DNA of 64,000 bases from Chitinophagaceae bacterium. GTDB lineage: Bacteria; Bacteroidota; Bacteroidia; Chitinophagales; Chitinophagaceae. The notes under the pieces were generated by a model, which searched no databases, was not told the DNA's origin, and saw only the letters and a program-made list of their open reading frames with translations. Of this stretch, positions 1-7,964 are shown piece after piece. The stretch's first letter is position 1. Each line of letters begins with the position of its first letter. Made by a program: the position numbers and the translations under genes. Location of the stretch: NCBI GenBank assembly GCA_017307735.1, contig JAFKGR010000003.1:186001-250000 (forward strand), written 5' to 3'.

Positions 1-156
1 AAAATCATTTAATGCCGTCTGTAATGTTTGAAAAACATTTTTATTTACTGTACTCCCCACACGGTTACTGATTACCGACACCCTTGCCCGCAATTCCTGG
101 GCATTACCGGTTGCAGAAAACAAGAAAGCCATAATTACAATGATGATTTTCTTCAT
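1..156 (-). CDS. porD: PorD/DUF4835 family T9SS-associated protein, N-terminal part
   Basis: Only the first 52 codons are inside the window; the gene continues past position 1. The reading begins M-K-K-I-I-I-V-I-M, has a signal peptide ending near G-N-A-Q, and then E-L-R-A-R-V-S-V-I, followed by V-F-Q-T-L-Q-T-A-L-N-D-F. From memory this matches the N-terminus of DUF4835 proteins, which are annotated as PorD of the type IX secretion system. Its ATG (154-156) overlaps the TGA stop of coaBC as ATGA, so the two are probably translationally coupled. In related Bacteroidota coaBC is often followed by a DUF4835 gene and recN, which supports the call. The family's biochemical role is not settled and the rest of the protein is not visible. 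Confidence 0.75.
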   Translation of the reverse strand, partial: MKKIIIVIMAFLFSATGNAQELRARVSVISNRVGSTVNKNVFQTLQTALNDF

Positions 157-1340
157 GGGTGCTGAGAGATTAAATTCAAAATATCGTAAGCTAATTCCCG
201 TTTGGATTTCAACGGAAAATCTTTGCGAAAACCTTTCTTCCCAAAAATAGAAATTTTATTAGTGTCTTTGCCGAATCCTGCTCCCTGATCTCTTAAAGAA
301 TTCAGAATTATAAAATCTGCATTTTTTTTATCGAGTTTTTTTAATGCATTCTCAACGCCGTTTTCAGTTTCCAATGCAAACCCAATCAAAATCTGATTTT
401 CCTTTTTTCTTTTACCCGCTTCTGCAAGAATATCCGGCGTTTTCTTCAAATCAATTCTTAGAAAATCCTGTGTTTTCTTGATTTTCTCATTTGACTTTTC
501 TGCCGGCGAATAATCAGCCACAGCGGCGGCCATAACTATGATGTCAAAAGTGCTTAATTCTTTCAGACATGATGAATACATTTCTTGAGCGGTCTGAACA
601 GATACCTCATTAATCCCTTTTTCAACCTTTTCAGTCATTGGGCCGTGTACCAGGGTAACCACTCCCCCTTCAGCCACAAATGCATCCGCAATTGCTACAC
701 CCATTTTTCCGGAAGAATGATTGCTTATAAACCTGACCGGATCTATAGGTTCTACAGTGGGTCCTGCTGTGACAAGAATCTTTTTTCCAACAAAACGTTC
801 TTTTTTCGAAAAGAAATGAATTACTTCTTTAAAAACCTCCTCAGGCTCTATCATCCTTCCTTTCCCGAAAAGTCCACTTGCTAATTCTCCTTCGGCCACA
901 TCCAATACCTTAATTCCATCATGAATCAATTGTTGAATATTCCTTTGCGTAGCAGGATGTTTCCACATATCTTCATCCATTGCCGGCGCTAACATTACCG
1001 GACATGTTGCTGAAAGGTAAACAGCCTGCAAAAGGTTATTACAAATCCCATGTGCCATCAATGCAATGGTATTACAAGATGCGGGTGCTATCAGAATTAA
1101 ATCGGCCCACCGGCCAAGCAAAGCATGATTCTCCCAATTATCATTTTCCGTAAAGTCAATTAATACTCTTTCTTTTGAAAGAGTTGAAAAAGTCAAAGAC
1201 GAAACAAAATTTGTCGCTTCTTTGGTCATTACTATCCTGACTGAAGCGCCGTCTCTCTGCAATAGCCGTAATAGATATACAGCCTTATAAGCAGCAATAC
1301 TGCCGGTCACACATAAAAGTATTTTTTTCGCTTTAAGCAT
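153..1340 (-). CDS. coaBC: Bifunctional phosphopantothenoylcysteine decarboxylase / phosphopantothenate-cysteine ligase
   Basis: Catalyses two steps of coenzyme A synthesis: CTP-dependent joining of cysteine to 4'-phosphopantothenate (CoaB) and FMN-dependent decarboxylation of the product (CoaC). The CoaC flavoprotein half (about residues 1-180) shows G-S-I-A-A-Y-K, a His at 72 before the R-W-A-D segment, and P-A-M-D-E-D-M-W at 119-126. The CoaB half begins near 187 with L-V-T-A-G-P-T-V-E-P-I-D-P-V-R and the S-N-H-S-S-G-K-M-G motif. The longest frame opens at a TTG at 1346; I prefer the ATG at 1340, giving 395 aa. The usual Cys of the CoaC clamp (A-C-G) is Ser here (A-S-G, 154-156). It lies between the omega-like gene and porD on the same strand. 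Confidence 0.95.
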   Translation of the reverse strand: MLKAKKILLCVTGSIAAYKAVYLLRLLQRDGASVRIVMTKEATNFVSSLTFSTLSKERVLIDFTENDNWENHALLGRWADLILIAPASCNTIALMAHGICNNLLQAVYLSATCPVMLAPAMDEDMWKHPATQRNIQQLIHDGIKVLDVAEGELASGLFGKGRMIEPEEVFKEVIHFFSKKERFVGKKILVTAGPTVEPIDPVRFISNHSSGKMGVAIADAFVAEGGVVTLVHGPMTEKVEKGINEVSVQTAQEMYSSCLKELSTFDIIVMAAAVADYSPAEKSNEKIKKTQDFLRIDLKKTPDILAEAGKRKKENQILIGFALETENGVENALKKLDKKNADFIILNSLRDQGAGFGKDTNKISIFGKKGFRKDFPLKSKRELAYDILNLISQHP

Positions 1341-1439
1341 TTCCAAAATAAAACGGTTGTACCTGAGAAATAAAAATTGGCGGAATTAACCGCCAATAAA
1401 AATACTTAATTAATTAAGGTTTTCACTTTTCGCACTTAC

Positions 1440-1781
1440 CTATGCAAACAGATTATCCTCGTTTTTACGGAAATAAATCTTATCCTCCATAAATTCATAG
1501 GTAGCAAGAATAGCCGGATTTGGCAATTTTTCAAATGCTTTTGAAATTTCTATTTGCTCTTTGTTTTCATGAATTTCTTCCAGGCTGTCTGTATGAGTAG
1601 CAAACTCTTCCAGTTTCTCGTGCAATTCTTCTTTAATATTGATACTAATCTGGTTAGCCCTTTTTGCTATAATAACCACAGATTCGTATAGGTTGCCCGT
1701 CTTATCCTTAATGTCCACAAGGTTTTTAGTTTCAATTACACTTGGAATATTAGCTGTTTGTTGACGACGTAATTTGTTCAT
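1440..1781 (-). CDS. RNA polymerase omega subunit-like protein (Bacteroidota type)
   Basis: A 113-aa protein with a central E-S-V-V-I-I-A-K-R-A-N-Q-I segment resembling the omega-subunit core that contacts the beta' C-terminus, followed by a charged helical region. Omega assists assembly and stability of RNA polymerase. Similarity is confined to that short core, so the assignment also rests on context: Bacteroidota commonly carry an omega-like gene between bamD and coaBC. It starts inside the end of bamD (32-bp overlap, different frame), which points to translational coupling. An alternative label would be 'DUF-type small protein of the bamD-coaBC locus'. Confidence 0.7.
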   Translation of the reverse strand: MNKLRRQQTANIPSVIETKNLVDIKDKTGNLYESVVIIAKRANQISINIKEELHEKLEEFATHTDSLEEIHENKEQIEISKAFEKLPNPAILATYEFMEDKIYFRKNEDNLFA

Positions 1782-2574
1782 TTTTTAATTGTTTAATATG
1801 ATTCTCGCTTATGTTCTTAAAATCTTCGGCTTCTTTTAATAATTTACTTTCAGGGAAACGATCCACAAAATCAAAATATTCTGAAACAACCTTTTGGTAA
1901 CGTTCTTCCTGCTTGTCCGGGATACTCAGTTTTGCAAATTCATAATAAGATTTGATTACCATAAACATATATTCATCGCCTGAGTGGCTATCCGGATAAT
2001 TATTCAAAAGGTTTGTAAAATAAATTCCAGCGGCTTGGTACTGTCCAATATCATAATAAAGCTTTGCTGACCTGTAATCCTTATCCTCCAATTTTCTTCT
2101 GGCTTCGTCTATAATTGTCTGAGCTTCCTTTACCCGGCTTGAATTTGGATAATTGTTTATAAATGTCTGCATCATACCAATTGCCTTCAAGGTATTTGTT
2201 TGATCCAATTCAACTTTTGGCGATTGTTTATAAAAAGTCAATGCATGCATATAGGCTATCTCCTCGGCCCTGGAACTGTTTGGAAAGACTCCCAAATATC
2301 CGTTGAACAAATTTTCAGCATCGAGGTAATTTTTCAGATAGTAAGAGCAATATGCATATTTATAATACAAATCTTCAAATTTATCCGAGCCTTTAAATAC
2401 CGGGAACAATTCTACAAATAGCTGTTGGGCTTTATTATAATTCTTTGCATCATAATATTGATCAGCCATTTTCAGCTTGTAATCACTGTCGGTGCTCTTC
2501 AATATTTTTGTAAACTTGCTATTGCAGGCAAGAAGAAAGACTAATGATACCAAAAAAACAGGAGGTCTTTTCAT
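1750..2574 (-). CDS. bamD: Outer-membrane assembly lipoprotein BamD
   Basis: Lipoprotein partner of BamA in inserting beta-barrel proteins into the outer membrane, acting from the periplasmic face. The N-terminus is a lipoprotein signal with L-V-F-L-L-A-C (lipobox Cys17). The rest, 274 aa in all, consists of tetratricopeptide-like helical repeats, seen in Y-Y-D-A-K-N-Y-N-K-A, A-Y-C-S-Y-Y-L-K-N-Y and Y-Y-D-I-G-Q-Y-Q-A-A, each followed by a P-N-S-S or P-D-S-H turn, as is usual for BamD/YfiO. It is the first gene of the bamD-omega-coaBC-porD run. About 150 bp carrying a terminator separate it from the OmpA-like gene upstream. Confidence 0.88.
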   Translation of the reverse strand: MKRPPVFLVSLVFLLACNSKFTKILKSTDSDYKLKMADQYYDAKNYNKAQQLFVELFPVFKGSDKFEDLYYKYAYCSYYLKNYLDAENLFNGYLGVFPNSSRAEEIAYMHALTFYKQSPKVELDQTNTLKAIGMMQTFINNYPNSSRVKEAQTIIDEARRKLEDKDYRSAKLYYDIGQYQAAGIYFTNLLNNYPDSHSGDEYMFMVIKSYYEFAKLSIPDKQEERYQKVVSEYFDFVDRFPESKLLKEAEDFKNISENHIKQLKNEQITSSTNS

Positions 2575-2672
2575 GAAAGAATTGCAAAATTAACTGATTC
2601 TGACCAAATTTCTGATTAAATAAAGTTTTCCGTTGTTCTATTCAGTTAATTTTTATCTAATTGACTGTGCAT

Positions 2673-2706
2673 AAAAAAACCCCTCCCAAAGATTGAGAAG
2701 GGTTTA
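2673..2706 (-). terminator. Intrinsic terminator of the OmpA-family gene
   Basis: Read on the minus strand, an A-A-A-C-C-C-T-T-C-T-C arm pairs with G-G-A-G-G-G-G-T-T-T with small mismatches, followed by a run of seven T. It lies 20 bp after the stop of the OmpA-like gene and 100 bp before bamD, so it separates the two transcription units. Confidence 0.7.
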
Positions 2707-2726
2707 TCATTGAGCAAAAAGTGGTT

Positions 2727-4283
2727 TTATTTGGCCCTGAGATCAACTGTATTAGCGGCACCGCCACCAATTTCACAGTTGGCTTCGATACGATCTGCGC
2801 TGATACCTTCCTTTTCAGTCAGGTAAGCCTTGATTGCACTGGTTCTCTTGTTACACAAAGCCTGAGAAGCTTTAGATGCTTCAGGATAACCTGTTACAGT
2901 AATCGAGCAATTGGGATTGTCCTTCAATTTGGAAGCTGCAGTTGACAACATTGCTTTTGCATCGTTGCTCAATACACTGCTATTCTTCCTGAAAGTAACA
3001 CTTGGCAAATCTCCGATATTGCATGTATTGGCCTGAACCTGTAGATTCTTGCAGCATTCAGGATCCGGGCACTTACCTACGCCATCGGCATCAACCGGTT
3101 GACAATAAGTAGGAGTAATTAATTCTTTATCCTTGTAATCCGGAACACCGTCACCATCTGTATCAAGCGGGCAACCATTTACGTCAACCTTAACGCCTGC
3201 CGGAGTATTCGGGCATTTGTCAAATTGATCGGTTACACCATCACCATCTTCATCAGGCAATACAGGTTTCGGCAATTTCATGTGTTTCGGGTTGTTCAAC
3301 TCGCTGTAAGCATAATCAAGCGGATTGATCCACCAAAGAGGTTCAACAGATTTCTTACCAATATTAAAGTTCAAACCTAAACTGAGGTAATTGTATGAAT
3401 CGTAATCACGTGTCTGGGCAGGACCTTCTTGAAATTGCTGACCATCCAATAAGTCGGTTTTCACCATCGTAAATCTGTCTTCCAGTGCCAGATTCACTCT
3501 TGCACCCAAACGGAAGGCAACACCTGCAATCAATGATGCACTCGGTCTGAATATTTGACCAAATACAGTAGCAGAGTTTATTTTATCGTTATCGGCTTCA
3601 GTTTCATAAGTATTATCCATCATAGCCTTTAACTGATTCTTAATATCCTTTCTGTTTGAATATCCAGATGCAGTTATACTATTAAAGTTGTACTTGGTAT
3701 TTCCATTCAGTGCATTAATCTTTGTATCAAAAATGGTTCCGCCAAGGCCTGCGCCTATATACATCACCATTCCAGTTTTGGCCTTATGAAAACGTATATT
3801 ATTCAAAGTAAAAATCCCTTGAAGAGAAAGGTCTTGAATATGTGCACGATAATTGTAATAAACATCATCCGTAGCAGGGTTATACCCATTTGCAGTCCAT
3901 GCAATGTTATTTGCATATCCTCTTGAGGCTTTCCAGTTCAAACCTTTTGCAATTCCATTTACATATTGCAATCTCAATGAGAAAACGTATCCCAAAGCCT
4001 TGCGTACGTGAACTCCAAATCCAAACGTCGGGAGTTTTGATGCAACATCGCTGCTTTCAGTAAACAATCCTCCTGAAACACCAAGTTCCCATTCGTTCCT
4101 GGGCTTAGCCGGAAAATCGTACGTGTTGTTCATAAATTCATTTTGCTGCGCCTGACTCTTTGAAGGAACAACCGTTGAGTCAAAAACGTTATAAACCCTG
4201 GTATCCTGTTCCTGCGCATAAGCACTAAAACATGTCAGAGAAAAAACGCCGAGCAACAATAGCTTAAACTTTTTGCTTGCCAT
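2727..4283 (-). CDS. OmpA-family outer-membrane protein with calcium-binding type 3 repeats
   Basis: Predicted outer-membrane barrel with a periplasmic cell-wall-binding tail. The signal peptide (M-A-S-K-K-F-K to A-Y-A-Q) is followed by about 300 residues of beta-rich barrel-like sequence. Next come thrombospondin type 3-like repeats rich in D-x-D-G-D-G (near D-E-D-G-D-G-V-T-D and D-T-D-G-D-G-V-P-D), then a C-terminal OmpA-like domain. I start at the ATG at 4283 (518 aa); the longer frame adds 13 unlikely residues before the signal peptide. The OmpA domain keeps the Arg of N-K-R-T-S-A-I but has G-Y-P-E where the family usually has G-H-T-D. The repeat and tail region holds ten cysteines, which suggests disulfide cross-linking. 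It has its own promoter and terminator. The substrate or partner is unknown. Confidence 0.85.
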   Translation of the reverse strand: MASKKFKLLLLGVFSLTCFSAYAQEQDTRVYNVFDSTVVPSKSQAQQNEFMNNTYDFPAKPRNEWELGVSGGLFTESSDVASKLPTFGFGVHVRKALGYVFSLRLQYVNGIAKGLNWKASRGYANNIAWTANGYNPATDDVYYNYRAHIQDLSLQGIFTLNNIRFHKAKTGMVMYIGAGLGGTIFDTKINALNGNTKYNFNSITASGYSNRKDIKNQLKAMMDNTYETEADNDKINSATVFGQIFRPSASLIAGVAFRLGARVNLALEDRFTMVKTDLLDGQQFQEGPAQTRDYDSYNYLSLGLNFNIGKKSVEPLWWINPLDYAYSELNNPKHMKLPKPVLPDEDGDGVTDQFDKCPNTPAGVKVDVNGCPLDTDGDGVPDYKDKELITPTYCQPVDADGVGKCPDPECCKNLQVQANTCNIGDLPSVTFRKNSSVLSNDAKAMLSTAASKLKDNPNCSITVTGYPEASKASQALCNKRTSAIKAYLTEKEGISADRIEANCEIGGGAANTVDLRAK

Positions 4284-4327
4284 AACTTTTTGATTAATGA
4301 TTTCTAAATAATAACCTAACAATTGTG

Positions 4328-4358
4328 CAAAAATATCAAACGGAACTTATAATTCAAA
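4328..4358 (-). promoter_or_regulatory. Bacteroidota-type promoter of the OmpA-family gene
   Basis: On the minus strand, TTTG (4355-4358) is followed after exactly 19 nt by TATTTTTG (4328-4335), matching the Bacteroidota -33 TTTG and -7 TAnnTTTG consensus. It lies 45 bp upstream of the chosen ATG, giving a leader of about 40 nt. This is the best-formed promoter in the window. Confidence 0.6.
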
Positions 4359-4414
4359 TTATTTTTTGCATTTCATTAAATAGCCAACCGCTTGAAAATT
4401 ATTGCAGTTTATCC

Positions 4415-4441
4415 TTTTGATGACACCTTTTGTCATCAAAA
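4415..4441. repeat. Perfect 11-bp inverted repeat between divergent genes
   Basis: TTTTGATGACA (4415-4425) and TGTCATCAAAA (4431-4441) are exact reverse complements around a 5-base CCTTT spacer. The site lies between the OmpA promoter and the plus-strand prenyltransferase gene. No T-run follows on either strand, so it does not look like a terminator. An operator for a dimeric regulator, or an RNA hairpin, is possible. Confidence 0.6.
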
Positions 4442-4536
4442 CGCTGCAAGTGGCATCCAGAAAAAACATTATAAAGAATAGTAAAATTTTGGGCTAACAC
4501 GATTGTGGATTAAATTGCTCCCTTTGAATCACCAAA

Positions 4537-5499
4537 ATGAAACTTCCTAAACAATTGATCGCAGAGGAGCTCAAGACTTTTGAAAGAAAGTTTTCTGAAG
4601 CTGTTAAAAGTCAAAACCCTTCTCTTGACAGAATCATGAAATACATCATTAAAAGGAAGGGAAAGCAAATCCGGCCCATGTTTGTTTTTCTTTGTGCCAA
4701 ATTGAACGGAGAGGTCAGTGAATCTACCTATCGGGCCGCAGCTCTTGTTGAATTGCTACATACTGCAACACTGGTTCATGATGATGTGGTGGATGAATCC
4801 TATGAAAGACGGGGCTTTTTTTCAATCAATGCTCTTTGGAAAAATAAAATCGCTGTCCTGGTGGGGGACTATTTGCTTAGCAAAGGGCTGCTGCTTTCAA
4901 CAAAATACAATGAGTTCCAACATCTCCACATTCTGTCTGAAGCCGTTCAAAAAATGAGTGAGGGAGAGTTATTACAACTTGAAAAAGCAAGAAAATTAAA
5001 TATCAAAGAAGATGTTTATTTCCAGATCATTCAGAGCAAGACCGCGTCTCTGATGGCTTCGGCTTGTGCGGTTGGGGCATGGAGCAGCACCCAAAACCTT
5101 GAAATCTCTGACAGGATGAAGTTGTTTGGAGAAAAAACAGGTATCGCTTTTCAAATTAAAGATGACTTGTTCGATTATGGAAACGAAGATGTCGGGAAAC
5201 CCACGGGAAATGACCTTAAAGAAAAAAAACTGACCCTGCCACTGATTTATACCCTTAATCATTCAGATGCAAGTGATAAAAGAAAAATTATTTTCATTAT
5301 AAAAAACGAAAACCATAATCAGAAAAAGATTAACTGGGTGTTGCAAATGGTAAAAGATTCGGGCGGAATAAAATATGCCACTCAAAAAATGATTGAGTAT
5401 CGTCAGGAAGCGCTGGATATTCTATATGGATTTCCGAAATCTGATATTCGCGACGGACTTGAAGAACTGGTGAAATACACAACTGACAGGAAATATTAG
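4537..5499 (+). CDS. Trans-polyprenyl diphosphate synthase
   Basis: Elongates allylic diphosphates with isopentenyl diphosphate to make a long all-trans prenyl chain, in Bacteroidota most likely the menaquinone side chain. Both aspartate-rich motifs that bind Mg-diphosphate are present: H-D-D-V-V-D at 81-86 and D-D-L-F-D at 209-213, the latter followed by G-K-P-T-G-N-D-L-K-E-K-K (220-231). The 320-aa length and the absence of bulky residues just before the first motif suit a medium- to long-chain enzyme (IspB type) rather than a farnesyl synthase, but the product length cannot be fixed from sequence. It starts at the first ATG and lies 24 bp upstream of recJ, probably co-transcribed with it. 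Confidence 0.9.
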   Translation: MKLPKQLIAEELKTFERKFSEAVKSQNPSLDRIMKYIIKRKGKQIRPMFVFLCAKLNGEVSESTYRAAALVELLHTATLVHDDVVDESYERRGFFSINALWKNKIAVLVGDYLLSKGLLLSTKYNEFQHLHILSEAVQKMSEGELLQLEKARKLNIKEDVYFQIIQSKTASLMASACAVGAWSSTQNLEISDRMKLFGEKTGIAFQIKDDLFDYGNEDVGKPTGNDLKEKKLTLPLIYTLNHSDASDKRKIIFIIKNENHNQKKINWVLQMVKDSGGIKYATQKMIEYRQEALDILYGFPKSDIRDGLEELVKYTTDRKY

Positions 5500-5523
5500 T
5501 AGATTTAGAACCATAATAAAAAC

Positions 5524-7236
5524 ATGGTCAACTACTACTGGAAAGTCCAAACTGTCGAACAAGAAAAGGCTGCCAAGCTAAAGGAAGAATTGGGTCTCAC
5601 TTCAAATATTATAAGCAAAATTTTTGTTCAGCGGGGTCTTGAAAAATTTAAACAGGTTAAAGAATTTATTCACCCCCAATTGTCAAATCTCCATGATCCT
5701 TTTCTTATGAAGGACATGGACAAAGCGGTAAAAATCATTTTGGCTGCGATAAATCAAAAAGAAAAAATTTTGCTTTATGGTGATTATGATGTAGATGGTA
5801 CCTCCTCAATAGCCTTATCGTACCGCTATCTGAGCAAAATTTATGATCAAAAAGAATTCGATTACTATTTACCTGATCGATATGCAGAAGGATATGGAAT
5901 AAGCAAGGCCGGGATTGATTATGCCATTCAAAACGGATTCAGATTAATCATTTCTCTTGATTGCGGGATCAACTCAGTGGGGCTTATTAAATACGCATCA
6001 GACAATCATATTTCAACCATTGTCTGTGACCACCACATTCCCGGAGATATTCTTCCGCCAGCAAAAGCAATTCTCAATCCCAAGCAACCAGGATGCCCCT
6101 ATCCTTTTAAAGAACTTTGTGGCTGTGGAGTTGCATTTAAATTATTTTGTGCATTAAATACCTATTTGAATCTTCCTGAAGAAAATTATCTTCAATTACT
6201 CGATCTCGCAGCACTCGCAACTGGCGCGGATATCGTACCTCTCACCGGTGAGAACAGAATTATTACCTGGCATGGACTGAAAAAATTAAATACAAACCCT
6301 TGCACTGGTTTACATGCTTTAAAAAAAGTTTGTGGTTCTGATCAAAAATTCAATAATGAAAAAACTGTATTTTATCTCGCTCCCAGGATCAATGCAGCAG
6401 GAAGAATGGCCCACGGAAACCTGGCTGTTAAATTATTGATTGAAGATAATATGGACCAGGCCGATGAACTTGCCCGTCAACTTCAGGAATTAAACAATCA
6501 AAGAAAAACATTACTTCAAAAAGCAACTGAGGAAGCAATCGCCTGCGTGGAGAAAGATTCAACTTATTCTCAAAAGAAAACAACTGTTCTCTTTCACAAA
6601 GATTGGCATCAGGGCATACTTGGAATCATTGCCAGCAAAATGGTTGAAAATTATTACAGGCCTGCTGTTATTCTAACCGATGGTTCTGAATCCATCAAGG
6701 GAAGTGCGAGAAGTGTCAATGGTTACAATATTTATGAAGCTTTGAAACAATGTGAAAATTCACTTGAAAAGTTTGGAGGACATGCTTCCGCAGCAGGCGT
6801 TTCATTGGCAGAATCTCATCTGAACAGGTTTGCAGATGAATTTGACAAAGTAGTATCCAATACCATTTCCCCGGAGGATATGATCCCGAAAATTTATATC
6901 GATTCAGAGATTTCCCTGGATGAAATCAACTTTAAACTCTACAGAACCATTTGCAGAATGGAACCATTCGGCCCGGAAAACACCAAACCCATTTTCCTTA
7001 CAAAAAGAATTACTCTTGATATACCTCCCAGGGTTTTGAATGAAAAACATGTTCGATTCACCTTCAGACAATATGACTCAACCTCTCTGAACGGAATTGC
7101 ATTTAACATGGCAGAAAAATTGCCTTCCCTCAGAACGGAAAATCCAATTGATTTTGTTTTCTCAATTGAAGAAAATATTTGGAACAACAGCAGCAATCTT
7201 CAAATAAACATTATTGATTTCAGAAACAGTAAATAA
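5524..7236 (+). CDS. recJ: Single-stranded-DNA-specific exonuclease RecJ
   Basis: A 5'-3' exonuclease on single-stranded DNA that works in RecF-pathway recombination, mismatch repair and fork processing. The DHH phosphoesterase domain shows the metal-binding motifs D-Y-D-V-D (87-91), D-C-G-I-N (146-150) and D-H-H (169-171). These are followed by I-N-A-A-G-R-M and, near residue 420, the DHHA1 motif G-G-H-A-S-A-A-G, then an OB-like C-terminal domain. Length 570 aa is normal. It is followed after 6 bp by a methyltransferase gene, so the two are probably transcribed together. Confidence 0.95.
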   Translation: MVNYYWKVQTVEQEKAAKLKEELGLTSNIISKIFVQRGLEKFKQVKEFIHPQLSNLHDPFLMKDMDKAVKIILAAINQKEKILLYGDYDVDGTSSIALSYRYLSKIYDQKEFDYYLPDRYAEGYGISKAGIDYAIQNGFRLIISLDCGINSVGLIKYASDNHISTIVCDHHIPGDILPPAKAILNPKQPGCPYPFKELCGCGVAFKLFCALNTYLNLPEENYLQLLDLAALATGADIVPLTGENRIITWHGLKKLNTNPCTGLHALKKVCGSDQKFNNEKTVFYLAPRINAAGRMAHGNLAVKLLIEDNMDQADELARQLQELNNQRKTLLQKATEEAIACVEKDSTYSQKKTTVLFHKDWHQGILGIIASKMVENYYRPAVILTDGSESIKGSARSVNGYNIYEALKQCENSLEKFGGHASAAGVSLAESHLNRFADEFDKVVSNTISPEDMIPKIYIDSEISLDEINFKLYRTICRMEPFGPENTKPIFLTKRITLDIPPRVLNEKHVRFTFRQYDSTSLNGIAFNMAEKLPSLRTENPIDFVFSIEENIWNNSSNLQINIIDFRNSK

Positions 7237-7242
7237 ATTACC

Positions 7243-7935
7243 ATGAAATTCCTGAAATACTGGAACTACTTCATATTTGTATTTACAAACTGGAGTCTGC
7301 CCCTTGCTCTATTCACCACTTATCACGAAATACGGGGCGAGAAAAAATATAAAATCAATTCTACCGGATTTAATGATTTAAAAAAGCTTACCATTTCCTC
7401 TCTCCATAAAGAAAATGCATTTATTTATCAGCCGGTAAATTATTTTATAATTGAGAAAGCATTCAGATATTTACAATCATTAAAACCACGAGGAAATGTT
7501 GTAGATTTTGGATGTGGAAAAGGAAGAATCATGGCTGTCGCAGCCCACTTTGGTTTTCAAAAAATCAAAGGAATCGAGTTTGCAGAAGAACTTTGCAACG
7601 ACGCAGAAGAAAATCTAAAAAAAATTCAGCCCGATTATCCGGATACAAATTTTGAGGTCTTCAACATAGATGCTATCAACTACAAGTTTGAACCAGGTGA
7701 CAGCATTTTTACTTTTTTCAATCCTTTCGATCAGGGTGTAATGCTACCCGTTGTACGAAACATGTTGGATTCAGTTAAGTCCAATCCACGCGAAATATTT
7801 ATTTTGTATTTCAATCCCACTGAAAAAGAAATATTCCAGAGTGCGGGTTTCAGTGTATTGTGGAATTACAGAAAAATGGATTACCTCGACTTTTCAATAC
7901 TTGCCTTGAACCCAACAGATAAAACTGATCTCTAA
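7243..7935 (+). CDS. Class I SAM-dependent methyltransferase, substrate unknown
   Basis: A 230-aa protein with a hydrophobic, aromatic N-terminal stretch (residues 1-28, possibly membrane-associated). It then has a Rossmann methyltransferase core with motif I V-D-F-G-C-G-K-G-R (87-95) and an acidic residue at the end of strand 2 (E112) that would bind the ribose of SAM. The motif F-F-N-P-F-D sits where family members carry the catalytic D/N-P-P-Y-like loop. I cannot name the substrate. It starts 6 bp after recJ and is convergent with htpG, with only about 30 AT-rich bases between them. Confidence 0.75.
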   Translation: MKFLKYWNYFIFVFTNWSLPLALFTTYHEIRGEKKYKINSTGFNDLKKLTISSLHKENAFIYQPVNYFIIEKAFRYLQSLKPRGNVVDFGCGKGRIMAVAAHFGFQKIKGIEFAEELCNDAEENLKKIQPDYPDTNFEVFNIDAINYKFEPGDSIFTFFNPFDQGVMLPVVRNMLDSVKSNPREIFILYFNPTEKEIFQSAGFSVLWNYRKMDYLDFSILALNPTDKTDL

Positions 7936-7964
7936 AATTCAAAATTTATTTTAATTTTTATCCG

